Below are positions 56,330-64,000 of a DNA stretch of 64,000 nucleotides, piece after piece. The stretch comes from Epiperipatus broadwayi. Taxonomy: Eukaryota; Onychophora; Udeonychophora; Euonychophora; Peripatidae. Each line of letters starts with the position of its first letter. The first letter of the stretch is position 1. A program made the position numbers and the translations under genes. A model generated the notes under the pieces. That model worked only from the letters and a program-made list of their open reading frames with translations. It was not told where the DNA came from and did no database searches. Where the stretch lies: assembly GCA_028023455.1 (NCBI GenBank), contig JAQFVV010012489.1, positions 1,985,881 to 2,049,880 on the forward strand, in the 5' to 3' direction.

Positions 56330-57450
56330 AGATTAGCAAATATTCCTTTTATCAAATCTGACATTATTTTTGTTATTAAACAGTTTAAAATGCAATATAG
56401 CTTGGGTTCTGGCAATATTCCAGTATTCATTTATAAAGAATGCACTGTATATATTTCTTCCCCTCTTCTGCATATTTTTATTGCACTTTAGCAAAGAGGG
56501 TTTTCCCAAAATCTTTTAAACTTGCTAAAATCAAAATTCTAAAAATTTAATTAGTGACCATAAGCCAATCTCAGTTTTAACATTAGTGCCCAAATATTTT
56601 TAAAGTACTTATATGAGAAGACTATTTTTTTATATTGGCAAGGTTTTGCATGCTTTTTACCAGATTTCCAATACAATTGAGGACCAATATAGGTTGAATG
56701 TTATCTATTTTCATATGTCCAAAGCTTTTGATAAAATGAATTGTAAAATTTTTCTTGTTAAACTCAACAAATTAGACTTTTTGATAAGCTTAATTAAATA
56801 GTTTGATTTTTTCCTCAATGTCAGAATACTTTTTGTGAAGTTTAATAATAAATTTTTATTGCCATATTTCCTGTTTTATAGGGGTGGTTCATGGCAGTAT
56901 TTTTGCATCTTTATTGTTTCATATCTATATTGATGACCTCAGAAATAATATTGAATTCTCACACCTTTTACATTATCCAGATGATTGCAAATTTTTTTGG
57001 CATATTTGTACTATTGAAGATTGTATTTTATTTCAAAGATATGTGGATAAATTCTTGAAGTGGTGTGAAAATAATCAAAAGCTCTATTGTTTCTTATTCT
57101 AAATAATATGATATCTTGATGTTTTATTATATCTCATTATATATCTATGGTTCTAAACTCATAACAAATAATCAACAAAAAAATCTAGAAATAACATTTT
57201 CTAATAATAGCTCCCTCCATCATCATACTGATTTAATGGTGTACAATGTTCTTAAAGTTACAGGAACTATTCATAGATATGTAAATGTACTTAATAATTT
57301 AACAAAAAAATTATGTCTTTGGTAATTCTGATTTTAGTGTACGGATCAATTACATCAAATCCACATTTCAATGCAGATATTATCAGTATTCAATTCGTTT
57401 TTGACAAATTTGTTAGATTCATTAATATAAATTCTGATAAGTATATTTTA
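56330..57450 (+). mobile_element. Decayed Jockey/CR1-like LINE fragment
   Basis: The plus strand reads SGNIPVFIYKEC and SSPLLHIFIAL (about 56410-56490), YFHMSKAFDKMNCKIFLVKL (56700-56770), GVVHGSIFASLLFHIYIDDL (56882-56940), a degenerate active site YPDDCKFF (about 56970-56995) and FLKWCENNQK. It continues into a post-RT region (SNNSSLHHHTDLM). YADD has become YPDD. The spacing fits Jockey or CR1 elements. It is non-functional. Confidence 0.8.
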
Positions 57451-57454
57451 CTAA

Positions 57455-59490
57455 TGCTAAGTTGAAAAATAAGATATCTTAAATTGTTGCATTAAATTCT
57501 TTACCAAAATGTATATATATTTTTATCTTACTTTCCAAGTTATATATTAAGAAATAACATATTACAAGCATCATTCTTGCAATGTTTTTTAACTTAAAAT
57601 TTGTAGATCTAATAGAGTGCAATCCTCTCCTTTAATTGGTTAGCCCAAAATGTATAACAAAAACATTGCATAACAGGATCTAGTTTTCAGCCAATTTTTT
57701 AAGACCAATGTGGATAATCAGCTTTTTATTTATTTTATTCTTTTACTATTTTATTTCTATTATTATATGTTCTTTTTTTATAGTTGATGCTAGTCACTAT
57801 TTGTATATATTTGTTTGTAGTGCACACTATAATTGACTTAATGGAGTAGATGTGTACTAAATTATATAAAGAATTGAATTATTATGGTTGTTGTCTTTCT
57901 GAAATGGTCAAGTTTATTTGAAATGGATGCTTCTGATAATATTCACTCCATTTGTATTCATCAGAAGTAAGAACTTGATCACCAAGTGTTATCACTTGAT
58001 TATAAACACAAGTCTTTAAGAGGAGGATTTTGTAAATTGTAATAATTATTTATTTTTTAAAGCAGACTCCACTAAACTTTTTATCCAACATTTTTTTATA
58101 TTTGCCTTTATTAAACCTTGTCATGAAAATCACACAAAAAACAACAGCTGAAACTATAAAAGCAAAAAATGTACTGAGAAAAAAACTACTGCAATGAGAC
58201 ACAAGATATTATGGAATCAAAATGCATCAAAAGTTAATAATGATCAATAGATAAAACAGTAGAGATAAGTATCCAGTTATTTAAAGAGACTATTGGGAAA
58301 AATCTGCCTTAATACCGAAAAGAGAATGGATAAACACAGAATTTAAAATAAAATTAAATATACAATAGTAAATAAAATCAAAAAAGACATTTGGAATTGT
58401 ACAAACATATATATCTCAGATAATATTACTAAAACAAATGTTTAATCTAGCTTAGCATATATACTAAACTAAATACTACCAAAGAAAAAGTAAAATAAGA
58501 TATCCAAAAAAGAGCTGGAAAGAAGGAGTACATAGAGAAATTAAAAAAAAGAATTTTGCAGAAAGATTTATGAATTGAAAGAAGCATAGTAATTGGAATA
58601 GAAAAATTTTATAGAACACTGTAGATTAATAAGTTAAATCCAAATTTGATTTACTGTCATTAATACTTTCTGTTTCTATCTTTATTTTTTTATTTGTTGG
58701 AGTTGCTGCATCTTCACTGCTGGCCTAAGATTTCTAAAGGCAACTTATACTGCTTCTCAAAAAATATCATAACTGATATACCCACTTTTTGTTTTAAATG
58801 AAATGTGTATACCTCATAATGGTTTTATCTAAAGCTTCACTTTTTTTATTTCCTGTTTAACAATTTCTACTTTATATAATTTTTAATAATGTATTTTTCA
58901 AATATTTTATTTTTCTAAAGTACATGGAAAAACATATAGACAGATAAGCAGGTATCAGGATAAAGACCTCTCCAATAGGTCCCTCATAAAAGAAAAATGA
59001 AACAGATGATATTACCAAATTGTCAGGTTGGAGGAGTTTGGTGTTGTTTCGTCCTTGTTTTACAGTCAAACTGTGAATAATAAATACCCATTTATTAATA
59101 AATTCTGAATAGTTTGGATACTTAAAAAGTTTTAGAAACTAAAAAAAAATTGTTTTAAGCTTCCCGTGTTCGAACCCATGTCTTGAGTATAATTCTGTAA
59201 AAATATAGTAGTTTGACATGCACATACATATAATGTACAATACAGAAATAATACATAAAATATTAAGTAATTATATGTCAATACTACAATACTTTGTAAA
59301 TCTACATCTTACATACTTTCAATTACTTTTTTTTTTTTTTTTTAGTCAAACCAACTATTCCTGGTTGCGGCTTGAATTACTTTTCTCTTCGTTTCTTGGA
59401 ATAAAAACTCGCACATTTCCTTGTGTGATTTATTAGATTTTTTTTTTCTTTCGTTCTCTCTTTACATTTTATAGCTTAAAATAAAATTTA
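57455..59490. other. Probable start of intron 1 of the adenylyl cyclase gene; no further gene recognised
   Basis: The cyclase exon's donor opens into this sequence on the minus strand. AT-rich, with a T run at 59328-59343. No exon with the expected next cyclase motifs was found. Confidence 0.5.
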
Positions 59491-59499
59491 ATCACTCAC

Positions 59500-60336
59500 C
59501 TGTTTCCACAGAAATGCGTCATTACAATTATAAAGTCCGGAGCAGATAAGTTGTGTAGCGGTTAGGGTGATCCCTGCTAATACAGATAAGCGCATTCCAA
59601 TGGGAAGTAATGTGTAACTCATATAGATAAAAAATATAGTGCACCATACGCCATTAGTAGCAGATTTAGGCTCATTATCCATTTCCACAAGAATTTCAAT
59701 ACCGATAAGACTTAAAAGAACAATATATCCAAAAGTGACAAGGTAAATTTGGTTAAAAGCGCTGCGATTACAAAGAATTTCCAAAAATATGTAAACAATA
59801 ATAAGTACTCCCAGTACAATTCCTTTAGGAAGAGTAATTTTGCCTCCAATATAATGACTCAGAGTCAAAAATATAGCAATGGTTATTAAAATTCCTAATA
59901 AAGAAGTGAGGCTACTCTGATTTAAACGTAAAAAATATCTCTGGTAAAGCCGCTCTAATTTAATGTTTCGGAATTTTTTAGATCGGAAAATTTTACCCAT
60001 AAGCTTGAGAGTCTTCCAGCAAGAACTTTCAACAACAAAGACGGGATCTTGATCTTTTTCATTAAGTTGTAGGGTTACAGTTGTTGTTTCTCTACCTTTT
60101 TTGGCAATTATTGCACCATTTGCTCTTACTTTATCCCAGGCCGACTTTCGTGGTACAGAAGTAACTGATGGAGTTCGGGACTGCTCCGGTGACACTTTCC
60201 CAATTTTGACCACAGACTCTAATTTGGCTGAATTGTCCATCACTGAGTTATTTCGTTTTTTTTCCCAAGCAATTTTTTTAGGGCTCTGACTATTTGAGGG
60301 CGAATTTATCGGGCTGACATCAACTTTCGTAGACAT
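59500..60336 (-). CDS. Adenylyl cyclase type 5/6-like, first coding exon (partial gene)
   Basis: This is the N-terminal 279 residues of a membrane adenylyl cyclase, which makes cAMP from ATP at the plasma membrane under G-protein control. The visible part has a cytosolic tail (about 1-142) with two similar motifs, KIAWEKKR and KSAWDKVR, then the signature LERLYQRYFLRLNQ (128-140). Five hydrophobic segments follow at about 143-160, 170-188, 196-218, 228-246 and 249-268. NGVWCTIFFIYMSYTLLPI and DAFLWKQ are strongly ADCY5/6-like. The exon ends in codon phase 0 at CAG followed by GTGAGT (donor 59494-59499). The start is the ATG at 60334-60336, with A at -3. An in-frame TAA lies at 60397-60399 and no ATG lies between them. 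Helix 6, both catalytic domains and the second membrane half are not in this exon. The cyclase assignment is firm; the choice between type 5/6 and another class is likely but unproven. Confidence 0.93.
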
Positions 60337-60428
60337 AATAAACTCTCGCAATGGTAAATCGCCTAGTGATAGCACGTGCAAAGTTGACAAAGAAATTTAA
60401 TTTGATTAAATACTGTCGCTCCATAAGC

Positions 60429-60752
60429 CTGCAATACGGAAATGAAAACTTACATTTGACAGTGAAAATAAATATATCTATAAATACTTTTTAAATAATT
60501 ATTTAAAAATTATAATCTTAAATTATATGATTTCATAGTTAAAAACAACTATGTAATGGCTGGCAGAGAACATCTGCACACCTTAAGAAGAACTAAAGTG
60601 TTCTTAACAAATCTTGATAATTAATTCGTGACGCTATATCGATTAAATATTTATATAATTAAAAGAAACCAGATAAGTTTTCATCTATTTACAGATTTAG
60701 TAACATATAAATTATTTATACAAAGAGTAACGTAATCTACAGATTCACTTAC
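60429..60752 (-). other. Predicted 5' UTR intron of the adenylyl cyclase gene
   Basis: Read on the minus strand, CTAG is followed by a consensus donor GTAAGT (60747-60752). A pyrimidine-rich stretch ending in TTGCAG gives a good acceptor at 60429-60431, 92 bases before the ATG. The inferred intron is 324 bp. It would join a non-coding leader exon ending at 60753 to the coding exon starting at 60428. This is a splice-signal prediction only; transcript reads across the junction would decide it. Confidence 0.5.
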
Positions 60753-61300
60753 CTAGGTTAAACCCCCACTCATTGATTCAACTCCAGTCATTATACTGAG
60801 AATAAACAAACGCATATGATAAGACTGTAAAATATAGATCCATGCTGCGTAATATTGATCAATACGCTATAAATAATTATTAGAAAGTTTCTAAGACTTT
60901 AAAATATAAAAATTTTACATAAGATAATCACTTGTAAGATTTGAGAAGGATACAGGTCGCATGGTGCTCCCAAACTTTAATAATACTCATTCCTAATCGT
61001 TGAAAGAGCTTTGATTTGATTGGTGGAGAATAATTTACCCCAATGTTTCTACTTAACGTTCCCTCAGCAACCGATTTTTCATATTAGTAATTGTAGCTCC
61101 AGAAATTGTATGACGGGATGAAGGCACTTTTTGTTTAATATTCACATGATAAGAACCATTCTTTAAATTCTATTTCAGCAGAAATTGAAGTGTTCCGAAG
61201 TCAAAATAACGTTTGTCCAGCTGCTGCTCGAAGTGTAATAAATATTCGCGGCTGAGAAAGTCATCGGAGAGAAAGATCAAGGTTCATTAAAAACTTCACT
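60753..61300 (-). promoter_or_regulatory. Putative leader exon and promoter region of the adenylyl cyclase gene
   Basis: This stretch lies directly upstream of the predicted leader-exon donor and is visibly less AT-rich than the flanks. On the minus strand a CCAAT box sits at 61019-61023 in the context CACCAATC. A transcription start some 60-150 bp downstream of it would be ordinary. No convincing TATA box is visible at the expected distance, and no open reading frame is apparent. The start site is inferred and not seen. Confidence 0.35.
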
Positions 61301-62270
61301 TATCTTTTATAATCCACATATTAACATTCTTGGAATATAATTAAATAAACTATTCATTTCGCTTAATATTTATTTAATGAACTAAATCGCAATTTACATT
61401 TATAATGTTAGAAGCTTTCCCCCCCTTTTTTAACCCTTTGTATAAAAATACGTTTGAAACAAAAACACCTTCAACACATTCTGCTAAAATGTCGCAATTA
61501 TATATACAATAACTACATTTTTTATAATTTATACCTTGTAAACTAACTTAATATATTAAATTATCTAAACAATGATATATTTTTTCGTGTATTATTTATT
61601 TTAAGCATTTGAAAACGTCGCTGTCATTTACAGAAAAGTTTTAAAATGCTTTAATTTTATTTTTAGCCGTAGATGTTGACATTACGACGGGAGGGGGGGG
61701 TATTTAATTGAGAAAATTATATTCGTGTATCATATAAGTGAAAGTAATAAAGAAAACTAAAACAATTAATACTATAGAAAAGTATTATAAGTAACATAAT
61801 TTCAATCATTTTATAATTTTGTTAAATAAGATTTTTATATGTAATACAAAATGTTGTATACGAATTTTTATCGCTTTGATATTAATGCTAGAATAGACAT
61901 TAAAATTATAATTAAATACACATTGACTTACTGTGATGGACTTTTTACTATATATGTAATTTAGTTCTGTCAGACCGAAAACTTCAAAATCTTGGAAGTA
62001 AACAAGTTCTCACAAATGTTTTTTTAAAAGTAGTACTGGAATATGTAGGCAGCAACATTGTGATATGGCCAACAACAAAATATTAAAAAAAAAACTAGTA
62101 TATATAAGGAAAGATTAATGTGTGAACGCGGGAGTGTTAAGTTTTTGGATGATAAATGTAAATGCAATGATAATAACTGTATTTTCATATTGAACTATTT
62201 CCATCATCTAATATATGTATTGAATGTCTTTAGAAAAATTTAACTTTATTTAAATATTCCAAATACATTC
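61300..62270. other. AT-rich DNA upstream of the cyclase gene, nothing recognised
   Basis: C and G runs (about 61421, 61692) and a TTAACCCTTTG string (about 61431) are the only marks. No gene or matched repeat. Confidence 0.45.
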
Positions 62271-62274
62271 AACT

Positions 62275-62465
62275 GTTAGTAATAGCATATCAAACAGGTT
62301 AGTATATGCACAACGTTTCCAGAGGTATTAGTCTCCCCTCTTCTTCAGGTGTTGTTGGCCTGACCAGTGACAGTACTAGCATGGGATTCGAACCTGGGTC
62401 CTTAGATTCTTAAGTTTTTAATTTTAAGGTAACACTAAATCCTGCCAAAGGCAACAGTCTGTAGT
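62275..62465 (-). repeat. SINE with perfect B box and hammerhead-like core
   Basis: On the minus strand TTTGGCAGGATTTAGTG (weak A box) is followed by ACCCAGGTTCGAATCCCATG (perfect B box, near 62383-62402). The body contains CCTGAAGAAGAGG and CCTCTGGAAACGTTG. CTGAAGA, a five-pair stem (AGAGG/CCTCT) and GAAAC resemble a hammerhead core (about 62310-62352). The expected NUH cleavage triplet is not found, because GTG follows. Confidence 0.65.
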
Positions 62466-62799
62466 AATTTCATATACGTATCTATGAGGTTTCTCCTGAT
62501 TTCTCCACTTTTTCCTAAGAGCAAAGGTGATTAGTGTTTTCCATATATTATGTATAGTCTCACTGGGTTAGCTTATGGGATTTTTTGCCAATGTCATGTG
62601 AGCAGCTTCTTTAAATTTTCTTCTTTGTACCTTTTCTTCTCTATCCAGTATTTTTATATTTTTCCAATTGAACATATGTTCATTGGCACATACATGTTCT
62701 GCAACCTTAGAAGGTGGAGAAATCAGGCTTAGATGTTGAAATAGAAGACAGATGCCAATATGCTTCTGCTACTTTTAACAAGTGAAATGACAGATTATT

Positions 62800-63610
62800 T
62801 TATCATAGGGAAATGACTCCCACAATTAAATTAGCTGCTTATAGAACTGTTGCTTTACTGAATTTATTATATGCAAGTGAGACATAGAGAACCTATGATG
62901 CAATAAAAAGGTATATGAAAAGTTTCATTTAAGGATGATCAGTAAAATTTTTAAAATGCAATAGCAACATTATAAAACCTATCAATATGCTCTTCAACTG
63001 GATAAATGTGGTACAATTGAATCTAGTATTTAAAATTATACTTTCATTGGATGGAACATTTGGTGATTTCAAGCATGGCTTTGATGGAATAGGTAGGCTC
63101 TGTTTATATTATAAGGATCCTTACAAAACTCTGAAAGCGCTAAGCCTGCAGAAATTATGATATAGAAAGCCTACAGAAATTATATAGAAAAGTTTCACCA
63201 CAGCGCATCAGCGTATTATTAATTACAAAGTAAAGGTGAAATAAAATAGTTAAAAAAAAGGATCATTGCAAAAATATTCTAAAGAAAAGCTATATTGCTT
63301 GTATTCATTGAGAAGATATGAATGAGAAAAGAATGCAGAGAAAAACTGCAATTCGACATGATGTTGAAGTATTTCAAAAAGAAAAGTTTTCTCATGATGA
63401 AACTAAAAGATAACATTACAAAAAATCAAATGAACAGAAAAATAAACCAGTATGTTCTATATGTAGACAGATTTGTTATTCACAGATTGGTTTGTATAGT
63501 CTTTGCACACTTATTTCTAAATCACTTTTTTCTTCCTTTTCTAGTCAGAATTATAGACTCATTTATGAATGGCTGCTATATTATTATGTGAATTAATCAA
63601 TAAGTAAACA
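62800..63610 (+). mobile_element. Decayed LINE 3' portion
   Basis: The order is AYRTVALLNLLYASET (about 62845-62890), MKSFHL (about 62915), remnants of the linker, KNITKNQMNRKINQ (about 63410) and a finger-like CSICRQICYSQIGLYSLCTL (63455-63510). This is the post-RT tail of an APE-type LINE. Stops and shifts throughout. The 89-codon frame at 63322-63591 is part of it and not a gene. Confidence 0.7.
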
Positions 63611-64000
63611 AAGTTATAGATAATAATTTTAAATGAAGTGTGCATAAGTTTGAATATATATATATATATATTGTTTAATTTATTTGCAGTATATTATTTA
63701 TGATGCTTATTTGTTTATTTATTCTACTTCTGTATTTCATGTTTACAACCATTTGTATGTTGTGTGATAAAGTTAATTATTTGTAAGTCATTGCAAGCCA
63801 GAATAAATTTGCAAGATAAATAAAAGCTATGGCAAAACATAATCATTACTTTGCTTTTATTTAACTAGAAAATTTTCATCCATATTTGACATTCAGCAAT
63901 GCACTGATTGGTTCATGATCTTTAGAAAGAATGTAATATGCTTGAATATATTTGTTCGTGAACATCAACATTGTTACCATTATTGAAATTGTGTAGAATG

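Noticed and set aside
58140-58640. A-rich region with KKDIWNCTNIYI-like peptide suggesting a LINE
   Set aside because: No ordered set of RT or endonuclease motifs could be assembled, so no element is called.
59160-59185. B-box-like GGGTTCGAACAC on the minus strand
   Set aside because: No A box at a suitable distance and no cloverleaf; insufficient for a tRNA or SINE call.
60337-60390. 18 extra residues upstream of the cyclase ATG
   Set aside because: That extension would have to start at a TTG codon, and an in-frame stop lies three codons further upstream; the ATG at 60336 is the sensible start.

Overview
The window looks like AT-rich, intron- and repeat-dominated nuclear DNA of an invertebrate animal. 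A lophotrochozoan, probably a mollusc and quite possibly a cephalopod, is my best guess. That rests on the coding exon, the tRNA-derived SINEs, the range of non-LTR elements and the long (ATT)n arrays, so it is inference and not proof. There are no bacterial operons, no rRNA and no intact tRNA gene.

Only one host gene is recognisable: the first coding exon, on the minus strand (59500-60336), of a membrane adenylyl cyclase of the ADCY5/ADCY6 type. It carries the N-terminal cytosolic tail and transmembrane segments 1-5 and ends at a consensus splice donor. A short intron in the 5' UTR (60429-60752) can be proposed. The catalytic domains must lie beyond the exon, probably across a very long first intron that fills most of the window. 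I could not find the next exon.

Everything else identified is mobile DNA. From left to right: a tRNA-derived SINE (1.63 kb); a long-TIR MITE (4.83-5.21 kb); a tandem repeat array with a 456-458 bp period, each junction carrying a complete hammerhead-ribozyme-like motif (7.76-8.81 kb); an LTR-retrotransposon-like relic with an open 673-codon coiled-coil reading frame (12.5-15.5 kb); a MITE (17.2 kb); tandemly duplicated AT-rich repeats (19.5-20.5 kb); a 0.6 kb inverted-repeat element (21.0-21.6 kb); a young hAT MITE with a perfect 8-bp target duplication (21.95 kb); a palindromic cluster of the hammerhead-bearing family (24.6-25.7 kb); a decayed LINE (26.0-27.2 kb); a SINE (27.6 kb); and a ZBED-like hAT transposase pseudogene (28.3-30.0 kb).

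The centre (32.45-39.62 kb) holds two related L1/Tx1-like LINEs in the same orientation, interleaved with three 280-420 bp (ATT)n arrays and bounded by a diverged 57-bp direct repeat. This is the pattern expected of an element that targets ATT microsatellites. To the right lie an RTE-clade LINE (44.4-47.5 kb) interrupted by a 242-bp near-perfect hairpin with a 13-bp target duplication, several small hairpin MITEs, further palindromic members of the hammerhead family (48.6, 53.0, 54.1, 55.3 kb), a Jockey/CR1-like relic (56.3-57.4 kb), the adenylyl cyclase exon, a SINE with another hammerhead-like core (62.3 kb) and a LINE 3' end (62.8-63.6 kb).

The two systems most worth following up are the hammerhead-bearing repeat family, which resembles retrozymes or the terminal repeats of Penelope-like elements, and the ATT-microsatellite-nested LINE pair. 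Coordinates of decayed repeats are estimates by eye.
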